Shown piece by piece: positions 9,787 through 19,631 of a stretch of 64,000 nt of DNA. Position 1 is the first letter of the stretch. Every line of letters begins with the position of its first letter. Source of the DNA: Alteromonas macleodii ATCC 27126 (GTDB lineage Bacteria; Pseudomonadota; Gammaproteobacteria; Enterobacterales; Alteromonadaceae). The stretch covers positions 1,922,001-1,986,000 of the forward strand of contig NC_018632.1 in the NCBI RefSeq assembly GCF_000172635.2. Direction: 5' to 3'. Below the pieces are notes generated by a model. That model saw only the letters and a list, made by a program, of their open reading frames with translations. It had not been told where the DNA came from and ran no database searches. The translations under genes and the position numbers were made by a program.

Positions 9787-11271
9787 ATGGATAAAATAAC
9801 AAAACAAAATGCATTAAATGCACATACTTGGGTAGGCGTTTTTCTAAGTGTACTTCTCTTTTTGGTGTGCTTATCTGGGACCGTTGCGGTTTTTCACTTA
9901 GAGTTTGAAAGGTGGGAACAGCCGCATATTGAAGAAATGAAGAATGTTTCTCCTGATGTTGTTGAAAAGGCGATGGACACCTTTTTGGCTCAGAATACGC
10001 AGGAGTCTCACCATCTTTATGTGGTTTTCCCTACGTCAGATATCCCTCGGTTGGTGGTAGAAAACGATCATGCTGCTTACTTTGCCGACAGTGAAGGTAA
10101 CTTATTAGAGCAAGAAAGCGTGTCTTTTACCGAAATGCTCGTGAACTTGCACTTGTATCTCAATTTGCCACAAAGTTGGGGAATGATTTTGGTCAGCGCT
10201 TTGGGCGCTATCATCTGTACCCTTGTCGTCACTGGAATTATTGCTCACAAACGAATAGCAAAAGATGCTTTTAAACTTCGACGGGGTGGCAACGGTCAGC
10301 AAGCACAAATTGATTTGCACAACCGTTTTGGACTATGGGCAGCGCCTTTTCATTTAGTTATAGGTATAACAGGCGCATATTTTGGTATGGCAGGGATCAT
10401 TTTGGTGGTTGTTGCCTCACTAAATTACGAAGGCGATCGCGACGCGGTTATCCAGAAAATCTTTACGCCAGACCCTGTATTAGCTCCACAGGAAGGTAAA
10501 CCGGCTATTGGTAGGGCGTTTGCACAAATGGAAACGCTAGCGCCAGAAAAGTCGCCAATATTTTTAACGGTACACGAAGTCGGTGAACCAGAGCAGTTCA
10601 TCGAAATATATGCCAAGGCACCCAATAGAATGATCTACGCCGAAGGCTATCGATTCGATACGGCGGGTAACTTTATCGGTGTGGCCGGCTATGAATTCGG
10701 TGAATGGGGTAAGCAGTTGGTATGGGCGATGTACCGTTTGCACTTCGGTGACTTCGCCGGCCTTACCAGCAAATGGCTGTACTTTGTTCTTGGTGTAATG
10801 CTGACCATGCTTTGCGTGTCGGGTATGGAGATTTGGCTGTCTAAGAAGGCGCATCCGCCGTTAGCAAGCAGGCTTTGGTACAGCACGGTGTGGGGTAGTG
10901 TGAGTGCACTCGCATTAACTGCTGTAGCAGATATGTTTTTTACAGGCTCGCTCATCGCCGTTTTTTGGTGCCTTATGCTACTTAATACCGGTATTACAGT
11001 GGGAGTTAAATCACTCACAAAGCCGATATGGTTGCTTATATCAGGCCTAAGCGTAATGGTGTTACTCATAGCCTATGCGGCTGTGCACCAAAGCGCGACG
11101 CTATCGGTTGCGTCACTTCAGCTTAATATACCTATGGTGGTGTACGTGGTGTGGAGTGTTTATCGTGCTAATACGCTGATTAAGCGAGCTAAAAATGCAG
11201 AAACACAGATTGAAACCGACGCGAGTAACAGCGCGCCTCAATCAGCGCAAGAAAAAAGAGTGAATGCGTAA
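9787..11271 (+). CDS. PepSY-associated transmembrane protein (PiuB/FegB-like)
   Basis: A 494-residue inner-membrane protein of the PepSY_TM family. The N-terminus NAHTWVGVFLSVLLFLV is the typical first membrane helix with its His; further helices lie near 135-155, 182-215, 325-350 and in a C-terminal cluster from about 365 to 460. Two periplasmic PepSY-type regions lie between the helices. Such proteins occur in siderophore operons and are thought to act in ferrisiderophore reduction or cargo release; the haem-like histidines (HNRFG near 178, FHLVIG near 188, LHFGDF near 318) fit this. It closes the three-gene operon that begins with the receptor, and a hairpin follows the stop. Confidence 0.85.
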   Translation: MDKITKQNALNAHTWVGVFLSVLLFLVCLSGTVAVFHLEFERWEQPHIEEMKNVSPDVVEKAMDTFLAQNTQESHHLYVVFPTSDIPRLVVENDHAAYFADSEGNLLEQESVSFTEMLVNLHLYLNLPQSWGMILVSALGAIICTLVVTGIIAHKRIAKDAFKLRRGGNGQQAQIDLHNRFGLWAAPFHLVIGITGAYFGMAGIILVVVASLNYEGDRDAVIQKIFTPDPVLAPQEGKPAIGRAFAQMETLAPEKSPIFLTVHEVGEPEQFIEIYAKAPNRMIYAEGYRFDTAGNFIGVAGYEFGEWGKQLVWAMYRLHFGDFAGLTSKWLYFVLGVMLTMLCVSGMEIWLSKKAHPPLASRLWYSTVWGSVSALALTAVADMFFTGSLIAVFWCLMLLNTGITVGVKSLTKPIWLLISGLSVMVLLIAYAAVHQSATLSVASLQLNIPMVVYVVWSVYRANTLIKRAKNAETQIETDASNSAPQSAQEKRVNA

Positions 11272-11286
11272 ATCTTATCGTAACTA

Positions 11287-11314
11287 TTAGGGGCTCACAG
11301 GAAGCCCCTTAGTT
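11287..11314. terminator. shared hairpin between convergent genes
   Basis: Core stem GGGGCT/AGCCCC (11290-11295 with 11303-11308), flanked by further complementary AACTA/TTAGTT bases. It lies between the PepSY gene and a convergent small gene and may stop both. There is no long T-run on either strand. Confidence 0.55.
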
Positions 11315-11500
11315 ACGCTTCTTTCTTTTCCACGTACCGCCATACATATAGCCATTGCTGGCCTTTGCTCGTTCTTGACAAGCTTTGCATACTATACGCC
11401 ACGTGTCTTCATCACCACATCGAATACGAAACTGTGTGTTGGCATTGATACCGCAGTTGTCACAGGGTTTTGGTAGCCGAACTCTGTCCTTTTTTCCCAC
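11309..11500 (-). CDS. small zinc-ribbon-like protein
   Basis: A 63-residue basic protein with two CxxC knuckles (CDNC and CKAC) about 22 residues apart, which would bind one zinc ion. The C-terminus is rich in Lys/Arg (WKRKKRN), so nucleic-acid binding is possible. The start is a GTG with a poor ribosome site, so the true N-terminus is uncertain. I recognise no named family. Coding status is supported by the paired cysteines and the placement of the stop next to a terminator hairpin. It could act alone; the neighbours give no hint. Confidence 0.65.
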   Translation of the reverse strand: MGKKDRVRLPKPCDNCGINANTQFRIRCGDEDTWRIVCKACQERAKASNGYMYGGTWKRKKRN

Positions 11501-11584
11501 TCTAAAAGCGTCTCTTTTTTTTCAATTAATAAATTCTCTGATGCCTATTTTTTATCACAGGTCACTGCGCATAAGCTCGAAAAC

Positions 11585-12163
11585 TTAAATCACTTTTGCG
11601 ATTGCAACGGCAATAGAAGAGCCTTTTTCAACGGCTGCGCCCCATAATTTCATTAATAACGACGGCCTTTTCGTCATTAGGAGCAGCGCTTCATCTCTGT
11701 GATGTTGTTCATCTGCTTGGCATTGTCTAAACCGATTTATAACGTTTGAAGGGGGGATGGCTAACGCAGAAATGCGCTTGCATTGTTCTTCGTAATGCGA
11801 ATCTACGAACTGCTCTACTCGGTAAATGGTGTAGTAAAAGCAATTAATACCGCAAAGTCTTGGAATAAAACCGGTGATAAACCCAGAAGCTATCCATACA
11901 GGTAAAATAAAACTTCCCCTAAAAAGCGGCATTTCGTTTTCAAAGACGGCGAGGTGTCGTCTTTCCGTTTTAAGGTGCTCATGTATGAAGGGTTGTGCCT
12001 CGCTTTTTGTGCCAGAAAGATTAACCAGTTTTAAAACACATTCGGCGAATAGAGCACCACGGTATATCCAAACGGCTCCCGTCTCTCCCGCGTGGCTCGC
12101 ACGTAGTTCTTTGTCTACTTGCTTAGCATAATTATCTCCGAGTGTTTTTGCATAAAATGGCAT
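11585..12163 (-). CDS. COQ7-family ferritin-like di-iron protein (demethoxyubiquinone hydroxylase-like)
   Basis: About 192 residues with the COQ7 signature: ELRASHAGETGAVWIYRG near the N-terminus, an ExxH motif in TERRHLAVFE, and a second one in DEQHHRDEA, together giving the di-iron carboxylate site. A hydrophobic middle segment (FILPVWIASGFITGFIPRL) fits membrane association. COQ7 enzymes hydroxylate demethoxyubiquinone in ubiquinone synthesis. I chose the inner ATG because an AGAGG site sits 6 bases before it; a frame extension to 12181 adds 6 residues but has no ribosome site. It stands alone, so whether it is the main ubiquinone hydroxylase of the cell or a paralogue cannot be told here. 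Confidence 0.8.
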   Translation of the reverse strand: MPFYAKTLGDNYAKQVDKELRASHAGETGAVWIYRGALFAECVLKLVNLSGTKSEAQPFIHEHLKTERRHLAVFENEMPLFRGSFILPVWIASGFITGFIPRLCGINCFYYTIYRVEQFVDSHYEEQCKRISALAIPPSNVINRFRQCQADEQHHRDEALLLMTKRPSLLMKLWGAAVEKGSSIAVAIAKVI

Positions 12164-12368
12164 GACGTACCTCTGTAGCATTTTATAAACAAACGATCTG
12201 AAGGGGGGAATGGATGCTACCTAACGAATTTGTAATGCATATTCAAATATGCGCTATTTAGAAAGCTCTGGATGATAGTGTTCTATTTATAAACGAAAGC
12301 AGAGTATCGGAGGGTTGCTTGCTATGGTTGATAGATACACAACATGCGTTGCTTGTAGGAGAGCATAA

Positions 12369-13394
12369 ATGAAGGTATTCGGTGGCGTTGTCATTCTTGT
12401 CTTAGGGTATTTACTAGTGTGGCCAGTCCCCATTGCGCCAATAAGCTGGCAAGCACCGAGCAGTAGCGGATTTTCGGGGGAGTTTGCGGAAAACAACCGT
12501 TTGGCGGGCCTTTCGTTTATTGAATTAGGCGAAGATAAAGGGCCGGAGGATTTTGCGATAAACGCTGCGGGAACTATTGCAACCGCTACTCATTCTGGTG
12601 CGGTATTACTCAAGAAAAAAGGTGAGGCAGCATTTACTCCATGGATTAACACTGGTGGACGCCCGCTCGGTATCGAGTTCGATACCAACGGCAACTTATT
12701 AATCGCCGATGCACATCGCGGATTGCTAATTGCAGACCCTGAAGGTGAGCTAACGGTATTGGTTAACCAAGTAGAAAACACTAAAGTTGTATATGCGGAC
12801 GATGTGGATGTTGCCGCCAACGGCAATATTTACTTCACTGACGCAACCACCAAGTTCTCCGCCAAAGAGTATGGGGGAACGCTGCAAGCGAGCCTGCTAG
12901 AAATTTTGGAACATAGAGGCAATGGCAGGCTTATAGAGTACGACCCAGTACGTAGAACGAGTAATGTACTGATGGATGGTTTGGTTTTTGCGAATGGTGT
13001 CGCAATAAGCCATGATCAAAATTCAGTGTTGGTCAACGAAACCGGTAAATATCGCGTGTTGCGCTATTGGCTAGTAGGGCCAAAACAGGGCCAAGTGGAG
13101 GTCGTGATTGATAATTTGCCTGGATTCCCAGACAACATCAGCCAGGCAACTAGCGGCGCGTACTTTCTGGGTCTTGCTTCGCCTCGCTCCGCTCCCGTTG
13201 ACGCTCTATCTGACAAGCCTTTCATTCGTAAAATTGTACAGCGTCTGCCACAGTTCATGCGCCCACAAGGTCAAGCATACGGGCATCTTGTTAAAATAAG
13301 TGAAAGCGGAGAGGTTTTACAAATTACCAAGACCCCAGCGGTGCATTTCCCTTTGTTACAGGCGCAATACAGACCGATGAAGGTGTATATGTGA
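12369..13394 (+). CDS. SMP-30/strictosidine-synthase-like beta-propeller protein, probable 3' frameshift
   Basis: A 341-residue protein with an N-terminal membrane anchor or signal (residues 1-22) and beta-propeller repeats like those of SMP-30/gluconolactonase and strictosidine-synthase-like hydrolases. Seen are GRPLGIEFDTNGNLLIADAH, VDVAANGNIYFTDA, FANGVAISHD and NLPGFPDNIS. AGGAGAG precedes the ATG. The reading frame ends in an odd tail after VHFP. In the overlapping -1 frame, the DNA from about 13349 to 13438 encodes PFVTGAIQTDEGVYVSSL and a further 11 residues to a TAG. This is what the last propeller strand of the family should look like. One base therefore seems to be missing in the CATTTCCCTTT run near 13345-13354. 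Either the gene is mutated at its end or this is a sequencing error. Confidence 0.8.
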   Translation: MKVFGGVVILVLGYLLVWPVPIAPISWQAPSSSGFSGEFAENNRLAGLSFIELGEDKGPEDFAINAAGTIATATHSGAVLLKKKGEAAFTPWINTGGRPLGIEFDTNGNLLIADAHRGLLIADPEGELTVLVNQVENTKVVYADDVDVAANGNIYFTDATTKFSAKEYGGTLQASLLEILEHRGNGRLIEYDPVRRTSNVLMDGLVFANGVAISHDQNSVLVNETGKYRVLRYWLVGPKQGQVEVVIDNLPGFPDNISQATSGAYFLGLASPRSAPVDALSDKPFIRKIVQRLPQFMRPQGQAYGHLVKISESGEVLQITKTPAVHFPLLQAQYRPMKVYM

Positions 13395-13691
13395 GTAGCT
13401 TAACTGCACGAGCAGTAGGTGTGTTGCAGTTAAACTAGAGACGATAATAAGCATATTGTTACGGCAGAATAAGTAGTTTTCTTTTCTACCGCGATAGAGC
13501 GATACGCGTCACGAATGACATTTACTCATCAACTCTGCAACACGTTTTCTTACATTTCGAAACATTTTAAACTTTTGTTATGTAGTTACGCTTAGAAGGA
13601 TATGTCACTATCGGCTATGCTAATAAAAGTTGTTTTTAGCACAAGTTTAATAGTTTTGGGCTAGCCGTTTTAAAAGGATATTTTCTAAATC

Positions 13692-15356
13692 ATGAAAGCG
13701 TATACGTATTCTTCTGTTGCACTTGCAGTCACGATTTCTCTTCTAGCTGGATGTGGAGGCGGCTCTGGCTCGTCTAATACCCCTCCTGTGGTGACAACGC
13801 CTACCACGCCAACGACACCTGTAACAACAGAGCCAGAATGGGAAGCGGGGGTGTATGAACCGCAATCTCAATATCTAGCGAAATGTGAGACTCCTAGAAG
13901 CGGTATTGATCCTTTTACTAATAGGGCATACCCAGATACACAAGGTACCGCCATGGATGAAAAGCTGTGGCTACGTACTTGGACTAATGACACTTACTTG
14001 TGGTACGACGAAGTAGATGACAATGACCCTGCAAATTTCTCAGTGTTGGGATATTTTGATCAGCTTAAAACCAATGAGCTAACGCCAAGCGGTACGCCAA
14101 AAGATAACTTCCACTTTTCACAGGACACTGCCGAATATAACGAACTGTCTCAATCGGGGATTTCATCGGGCTATGGGTTTGATTGGGAATTTGGTTCAAC
14201 AACCGTGCCGAGAGTACTGACAGTGCGATTCACTGAGCCGGGTTCACCTGCAGCTACTGCTGGCGTGCCTCGCGGTGCAACCCTTTCGCGTATAAACGGC
14301 GTCGACTTTGTCAATGACAACACGCAGCAGGGCGTCAATGCGATTAATGCTGCTCTGTTTCCGGAAGACGCAGGTACGGTTACAAGCTTTGAGTTTGTGC
14401 AGGTTGATGGTTCAACTCTCTCAGTAGACATCACCTCCGGCGATATCAGCGTAACGCCGGTTCAAAACGCAAAGGTACTCGATACCGAAAACGGCAAAAC
14501 GGGCTACTTCCAATTCAATACCTTTATCGTTACCGCGCAAGAAGGATTAATTGATGCGTTCGATATGTTTGTTGAAGAAAATGTGACCGAGCTCGTTATT
14601 GACCTTCGCTACAACGGCGGAGGACGTTTGGCGCTAGCTTCACAGCTTTCCTATATGATAGCGGGTCCGAACCAAACCAATAACGCAACCTTTGAAACAT
14701 TGCGTTTTAACGATAAAAACCCAAACACCAACCCTGTCACCGGAGAGACTATTCGTCCAACACCGTTTTACCGCAATGTTATTGACTATAACGCAGGGCA
14801 ACTTACCGACACGCTTCTGCCTAGCCTTTCGCTGACGAAGGTTTACGTTTTAGCAACGGGTGCAACATGTTCAGCAAGTGAAGCGGTAATGAATGCACTT
14901 CGTGGTATTGATGTAGAAGTAGTGCAAATTGGCTCTACTACTTGTGGTAAGCCGTATGGGTTCTACCCAACAGACAATTGCGGTGAGACCTACTTTACTA
15001 TCCAGTTCCAAGGGGTGAATAACAAAGGGTTTGGTGATTATGCTGATGGTTTCATGCCTACCACCACGCCTAATTTCGATTTTGAGTTGCCGGGGTGTGA
15101 AGTTGAAGATGACTTTACCGCAAGCTTGGGTGATCCAAATGAAGGGATGCTGTCAGCTGCATTGGAATATGCTGCTACAGGCTCATGTCCCGAAGTTGTC
15201 ACGTCAAACGGCGTGGCGGATGTCAAAGCACTGCGCAGTAACCAAAGTGCGTTAGGGGGCGAAAAGCTCATTCCTATCGACAAGCCTGAACAACGCAAAG
15301 AGAACTTTATTTTACACAACAAAATAAATCAGCCTGTTATTCAGGAGCGCAAGTAA
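13692..15356 (+). CDS. S41-family (C-terminal processing) peptidase, lipoprotein
   Basis: A 554-residue lipoprotein protease. The lipobox LLAGC puts the lipid-modified Cys at position 21, followed by a Gly/Ser/Thr/Pro-rich linker to about 50. A PDZ-like domain (LTVRFTEPGSPAATAGVPRG and LSRINGVDF) precedes the S41 core with LVIDLRYNGGG and ATCSASEAVMNALRG. Ser394 is the likely nucleophile, and a Lys about 26 residues later in CGKPYGF is the likely general base. The pair of cysteines around that loop could form a disulfide, as fits a periplasmic location. Its stop overlaps by one base the start of a small lipoprotein gene, so the two are coupled and may act together. Confidence 0.88.
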   Translation: MKAYTYSSVALAVTISLLAGCGGGSGSSNTPPVVTTPTTPTTPVTTEPEWEAGVYEPQSQYLAKCETPRSGIDPFTNRAYPDTQGTAMDEKLWLRTWTNDTYLWYDEVDDNDPANFSVLGYFDQLKTNELTPSGTPKDNFHFSQDTAEYNELSQSGISSGYGFDWEFGSTTVPRVLTVRFTEPGSPAATAGVPRGATLSRINGVDFVNDNTQQGVNAINAALFPEDAGTVTSFEFVQVDGSTLSVDITSGDISVTPVQNAKVLDTENGKTGYFQFNTFIVTAQEGLIDAFDMFVEENVTELVIDLRYNGGGRLALASQLSYMIAGPNQTNNATFETLRFNDKNPNTNPVTGETIRPTPFYRNVIDYNAGQLTDTLLPSLSLTKVYVLATGATCSASEAVMNALRGIDVEVVQIGSTTCGKPYGFYPTDNCGETYFTIQFQGVNNKGFGDYADGFMPTTTPNFDFELPGCEVEDDFTASLGDPNEGMLSAALEYAATGSCPEVVTSNGVADVKALRSNQSALGGEKLIPIDKPEQRKENFILHNKINQPVIQERK

Positions 15357-15775
15357 TGTCGCTTCCTAATAAAAAAGCAAAACTGCTAAAAGGAAGACTG
15401 CTAGCTGCACCTCTCGCCATACTTTTGCTCTCGGCGAGCGGATGCGCGACAACGCAGGAGGCTGAGTTACACGAGGCAGTAACCAAATCCATCAGTGTGA
15501 GTCAAAAGCAAGCTATTGAAAGTAGGATCAGCAACTGGTTTGGTGGTCTAAACATAACGATAGCCGAGGATGCATTCAGTCAAACCGCTAGCATTACGAT
15601 TGAGCGTAAAGCAAAGGTTGATAGTAGGGGATTACCTATTGACGGAAGGCACGACAACCCTGTTTATAGTTTTACTTTGCTAAGTGATGGTGAACAGTGC
15701 GTGTTGCGTAACGACCAAAGTGGGGAACTTACCAAGCTTGAAAATGTGACCTGTTATATAGTGGACGAGGCATAA
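15356..15775 (+). CDS. small lipoprotein of unknown function
   Basis: A 139-residue protein with a basic N-terminus, a hydrophobic stretch and a lipobox SASGC placing the modified Cys at residue 30. The rest is mixed alpha/beta with two further cysteines (EQCVLRN and VTCYIV) that could pair in the periplasm. I recognise no family. The TAATG overlap with the S41 peptidase gene means translational coupling, so it may be a partner, inhibitor or substrate adaptor of that protease. That is inference from gene order. Confidence 0.75.
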   Translation: MSLPNKKAKLLKGRLLAAPLAILLLSASGCATTQEAELHEAVTKSISVSQKQAIESRISNWFGGLNITIAEDAFSQTASITIERKAKVDSRGLPIDGRHDNPVYSFTLLSDGEQCVLRNDQSGELTKLENVTCYIVDEA

Positions 15776-15826
15776 GTCGAGGTAAATCGACGAAAGCGCA
15801 ATGTCATCGTTGACAATAGGCCTTAA

Positions 15827-15863
15827 AAAAACGCCCAGAGTTTACAAGCTCCGGGCGTTTTTG
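15827..15863. terminator. bidirectional terminator
   Basis: Stem AACGCCC(A)GAG / CTC(C)GGGCGTT with an 8-base loop, an A-run on its left and a T-run on its right. It can end the lipoprotein operon on the plus strand and ygiQ on the minus strand. Confidence 0.88.
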
Positions 15864-15866
15864 TTT

Positions 15867-18209
15867 CTATCGTTTGTGCATACTTGGCTGCTTTTGCGTA
15901 CGGCCGCGGCTGTTGCCACTACTATTATTTCCTTTCGAAGCGTTGCCTCTATTCTTATTCCCGCCGGTGTCGTTACGCTGCTGTGCTGTGTTTCCATGAC
16001 CTTGTTTGTTAGCGTTGGAATTACGTCGGCTCTTATTTACGCCGTTACCGCCTTTGCTGCTCTTGCCCTGAAAGGTAGGAGGAAGCCCAGTATGTTTGGT
16101 CAGTGCGCGTTCACCACGACGGCCTTTTTGCGCTTTTTGGCGTTTTTCATCTGCTGTTTCTGGCGGAACAAGGTGCTGAGGACCACGGCCTATCAAATCT
16201 TCGCGCCCCATACGTTTAAGTGCTTCACGAATTTGCGCAAAGTTTTTCGGGTCGTGATAACGCAGCATCGCCTTGTGTAATCGACGGTGAATTTCACCTT
16301 TTGCAGAAGGCACCTCTTCACTGTCTTTAGTGACTTTGCGAAGGGAATTTACCTCGGTATGGTACATGGTGGTAGCCGTTGCCATTGGCGACGGATAGAA
16401 GTTTTGTACCTGATCGAGCTTAAATTTGTTTTCTTTAAGCCAAATCGCAAGGCTTAGCATATCTTCGTCGGTGGTACCCGGGTGCGATGCAATAAAGTAA
16501 GGAATAAGGTACTGCTTTTTACCTGCTTCTTGTGAGTACTTATCAAATAGCTCTTTGAAGCGGTAGTAGCTGCCCATGCCCGGTTTCATCATTTTTGAAA
16601 GAGGACCATCTTCGGTGTGTTCTGGAGCGATCTTTAAGTAGCCGCCTACGTGGTGAAGGGCCAGCTCTTTCACGTATTCCGGGTCTTCTACTGCTAGGTC
16701 GTAACGTACGCCTGAAGCAATCAATATCTTTTTAATTCCAGGTAACTCACGAGCACGGCGGTATAAGTCGATAGTTGGCTTATGGTCCGTATCCATGTGC
16801 GCACAAATGCTAGGGTACACACAAGACGGGCGACGACATGTAGCTTCTGCTTTAGGGCTCTTACAGCGCAGGCGATACATGTTCGCCGTCGGGCCGCCTA
16901 AGTCTGAAATAACACCAGTGAAGCCCGGTACCGTATCGCGTATTTGCTCAATTTCTCGAATAATAGAGTCTTCAGAACGGCTTTGAATAATACGCCCTTC
17001 GTGTTCAGTAATAGAGCAGAAGGTACAGCCGCCGTAGCATCCGCGCATAATATTAATACTGAAGCGGATCATATCGTATGCGGGGATTTTAGCATCGCCA
17101 TAGACAGGGTGAGGCACACGCTGATAGGGTAAATCAAATACCGCGTCCATCTCTTCGGTTTCAAGCGGCATGGCCGGTGGGTTAATCCAAATGTGTCTGT
17201 CGCCGTGGCGCTGCATTAGCGCACGCGCACAACCAGGATTGGTTTCTTGGTGCAAAATACGCGACGTATGTGCGTATAACACCTTGTTGTCTTTCACCGT
17301 CTCGTACGCAGGTAGCTTAACGTACACGTTTTCCCAAGGCTTACGCTTTTCTTTCTCTTTTTGCGCAGGCTGAATCACAATGGGGGCGGCTTCTGGCGCT
17401 TCACTGCTTTTGGCGTCTTTATCCTGCGAATCGCACTCGGGCTCCATCTGGTAGGGGCTTGGAATGGCGTCTATCTTGCCCGGCCTGTCTAGAGAGGTCG
17501 AGTCAACACCTTGCCACTCTGGTAAGGCTTCTTTAACGATAATCGCAGTACCGCGAATGTCTCGCAAATCGGCAATATCTTCACCTGCCGCTAAGCGATG
17601 AGTGACTTCAACAAGAGGACGTTCGGCGTTACCGAAAAAGAGCATGTCCGCTTTAGAATCGAACAGTACAGAGCGGCGTACTTTTTCACTCCAATAGTCG
17701 TAGTGCGCAATGCGACGTAAGCTGGCTTCTATGCCACCAACAATAACAGGCACACCTTTAAACGCTTCACGGCAGCGCTGTGAATACACGGTAACCGCAC
17801 GATCAGGGCGCTTGCCACCTACATTGCCTGGCGTGTAAGCGTCATCGTGACGAAGCTTTTTGTCAGACGTGTAACGGTTGATCATAGAGTCCATATTGCC
17901 GGCTGTTACGCCGAAATACAGGTTGGGTTTACCCAACTTCATGAAATCGTCTTTGCTGGTCCAGTCTGGCTGAGAAATAATACCCACGCGAAAACCATGC
18001 GCTTCAAGTACTCGGCCAATCACCGCCATACCAAAACTAGGGTGATCTACATACGCATCGCCCGTTACCAAAATAACGTCACAGCTGTCCCAGCCAAGGG
18101 CATCCATTTCTTCCTTCGACATGGGGAGAAACGGCGCAGTACCCAGGCAGTGTGGCCAATATTTAGGGTAAGAAAACAGACCGCGATCGGCCTTAATGGT
18201 GGCTTGCAT
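15867..18209 (-). CDS. ygiQ: YgiQ family radical SAM protein
   Basis: A 780-residue protein very close to E. coli YgiQ throughout, from the N-terminal FSYPKYW and [20 protein letters not shown] to the core. The radical-SAM cluster motif is [15 protein letters not shown]; the three cysteines bind the 4Fe-4S cluster used to cleave SAM. A further cysteine-rich segment ([24 protein letters not shown]) may hold another cluster. The reaction is not established. The C-terminal 90 residues are a Lys/Arg/Asn/Gly-rich low-complexity tail, typical of this family in this clade. I start at the ATG giving MQATIKAD; a GTG three codons earlier (18218) is also possible. It is divergent from the EVE-domain gene. 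Confidence 0.95.
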   Translation of the reverse strand: MQATIKADRGLFSYPKYWPHCLGTAPFLPMSKEEMDALGWDSCDVILVTGDAYVDHPSFGMAVIGRVLEAHGFRVGIISQPDWTSKDDFMKLGKPNLYFGVTAGNMDSMINRYTSDKKLRHDDAYTPGNVGGKRPDRAVTVYSQRCREAFKGVPVIVGGIEASLRRIAHYDYWSEKVRRSVLFDSKADMLFFGNAERPLVEVTHRLAAGEDIADLRDIRGTAIIVKEALPEWQGVDSTSLDRPGKIDAIPSPYQMEPECDSQDKDAKSSEAPEAAPIVIQPAQKEKEKRKPWENVYVKLPAYETVKDNKVLYAHTSRILHQETNPGCARALMQRHGDRHIWINPPAMPLETEEMDAVFDLPYQRVPHPVYGDAKIPAYDMIRFSINIMRGCYGGCTFCSITEHEGRIIQSRSEDSIIREIEQIRDTVPGFTGVISDLGGPTANMYRLRCKSPKAEATCRRPSCVYPSICAHMDTDHKPTIDLYRRARELPGIKKILIASGVRYDLAVEDPEYVKELALHHVGGYLKIAPEHTEDGPLSKMMKPGMGSYYRFKELFDKYSQEAGKKQYLIPYFIASHPGTTDEDMLSLAIWLKENKFKLDQVQNFYPSPMATATTMYHTEVNSLRKVTKDSEEVPSAKGEIHRRLHKAMLRYHDPKNFAQIREALKRMGREDLIGRGPQHLVPPETADEKRQKAQKGRRGERALTKHTGLPPTFQGKSSKGGNGVNKSRRNSNANKQGHGNTAQQRNDTGGNKNRGNASKGNNSSGNSRGRTQKQPSMHKR

Positions 18210-18240
18210 AGTAATCACATCTAGATAAATCAGAGAGTTG

Positions 18241-18267
18241 CTGAGCTTAAATAAGGCTTTAGCTCAG
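18241..18267. other. inverted repeat upstream of ygiQ
   Basis: Arms CTGAGCT and AGCTCAG (18241-18247 and 18261-18267), with TTAA/TTTA bases inside that can partly extend the stem. It lies 32 bases before the ygiQ start and has no T-run, so an operator or leader hairpin is more likely than a terminator. Function unknown. Confidence 0.35.
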
Positions 18268-18463
18268 AATAAGTGCGTAATTATAGCAGTGTTGGCCAAG
18301 CTAAGGTATAGCACTGTCATTAAATTAAAGAGCTTTGTATACTCACTTAAAGCAACAAGCTGCAAAGCTAGCCATGAGCGCACTTTTTTATAAGCGCTTC
18401 AAATGCCCGCATTTAGCGAATGAAAGGCTTGTCTATTTACAACGAAGAGAATTAACAACGACT

Positions 18464-18928
18464 ATGGCGTATTGGCTATTTAAAACAGAACCTGATGCAT
18501 TTTCAATCGATGACTTGGCAAGCCGCCCAGAACAAACGGAACCGTGGGACGGCGTAAGAAATTACCAGGCGCGTAACTTTTTACGAGACGGCGTTAAACG
18601 GGGTGACAAAGTATTTATCTATCACTCAAGTTGCAAGCTGGTGGGCATTGCAGGTGTTGCTGAAGTGGTAAGAGACGGCTACCCGGACACCACGCAGTTT
18701 AACCCTGAATCAAAATATTACGACCCTAAATCAAGTCAGGATAACCCCCGCTGGTATCGCGTTGACGTGAAATTTGTAGAGAAATTTTCAAGCGTTCTGC
18801 CGCTTTCAGTGATTAAAACGATGGACGGTATTACTGAACTGCCATTGGTCAAAAAAGGTGGAAGACTGTCAATCATGCCTGTAGAAGAGGCTGAATGGCA
18901 GCAACTGTATGCTGCTGCCAAACAGTAA
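18464..18928 (+). CDS. EVE domain protein
   Basis: A 154-residue single-domain EVE protein, a PUA-like fold thought to bind modified nucleobases in RNA or DNA. The N-terminus MAYWLFKTEPDAFSIDDL, then WDGVRNYQARNFLRD, VFIYHSS and WYRVDVKFV are the family's conserved blocks. The frame is open upstream to 18335, but the family begins at MAYWLFKTEP, so I start there. The ribosome site is weak. It is divergent from ygiQ and stands alone. Its housekeeping target is not known. Confidence 0.92.
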   Translation: MAYWLFKTEPDAFSIDDLASRPEQTEPWDGVRNYQARNFLRDGVKRGDKVFIYHSSCKLVGIAGVAEVVRDGYPDTTQFNPESKYYDPKSSQDNPRWYRVDVKFVEKFSSVLPLSVIKTMDGITELPLVKKGGRLSIMPVEEAEWQQLYAAAKQ

Positions 18929-19053
18929 GTTAAATGCTAAAAAGCGTAGCCGTCATATCTTGTTAGCTTGCTAAAGATAAATATAAGGGCTATCGCTATG
19001 CGCTAACTTTCTAGCGTGCGGTGTATCTAGCGTGTTTAGCTAACAAATAGCCG

Positions 19054-19464
19054 CTACTTGCCAATGGCAAATTTAGTATCGGCATCGCGCAATAGGAAAA
19101 GTGCAAAGCACGCGCCCCACATTGGCCATGCAGCAAAAAACAGCAGGTGATTAAAGGCATCTACATACTGCGGGAATGAAGACAGGGTAGACCCACCGTG
19201 AAGGATAAAAATAAGACCGTAGGTGTATTTTTTCGCAAGTCCCGCTAAGAATGCCAAAACCAGCGCAAGCTGCAGTGCGCCCATAACGTAAACGGCCATT
19301 TCAGGCACGCCGCCGATACCATAGAACTTTTCAAAAATGGCCATGCCGTGGGCTGGGTTAACAAACTTATCGAGTGTCCATACGAACATAACGATAAATA
19401 TTGTTACGCGAAGAGAAAGTAGCGACCATTGTAGTCGGTTTTGAATATCGGTGTTGTTTTGCAT
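19054..19464 (-). CDS. DoxX-like four-helix membrane protein
   Basis: A 136-residue inner-membrane protein with four hydrophobic helices (about 17-33, 56-75, 80-98 and 105-125), resembling the DoxX-like family. Function unknown; DoxX-like proteins are linked to redox or quinone processes in other organisms. I chose the ATG at 19464 because GGAG lies 5 bases upstream; the open frame reaches 19491. It is divergent from the TonB-dependent receptor at 19632. The shared AT-rich gap between them holds a perfect palindrome, so both may be controlled by one regulator. Confidence 0.75.
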   Translation of the reverse strand: MQNNTDIQNRLQWSLLSLRVTIFIVMFVWTLDKFVNPAHGMAIFEKFYGIGGVPEMAVYVMGALQLALVLAFLAGLAKKYTYGLIFILHGGSTLSSFPQYVDAFNHLLFFAAWPMWGACFALFLLRDADTKFAIGK

Positions 19465-19499
19465 ACATGCTCCAAAAGTATAATAGTGCAAGCATACTA

Positions 19500-19511
19500 G
19501 AACGACCGTTC
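19500..19511. promoter_or_regulatory. palindromic operator candidate
   Basis: Perfect inverted repeat GAACG-AC-CGTTC in the divergent promoter region of the DoxX-like gene and the receptor gene. The form is typical of TetR-family operators. No regulator gene is adjacent, so the binding protein is unknown. Confidence 0.45.
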
Positions 19512-19631
19512 AAAATAAAAATTTCAATTAATTTTGTGTTTTTTAATATTTTTTTGAAAATTAAATGTACTGAAATTTTTTGTGACGCGTATCGGTCTTG
19601 TCGAACAAGAATTAAAAATACGGATCTGTTA

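Noticed and set aside
15801..16280. A 159-codon hydrophobic plus-strand frame
   Set aside because: It is antisense to the low-complexity tail of ygiQ and contains the terminator; a shadow frame.
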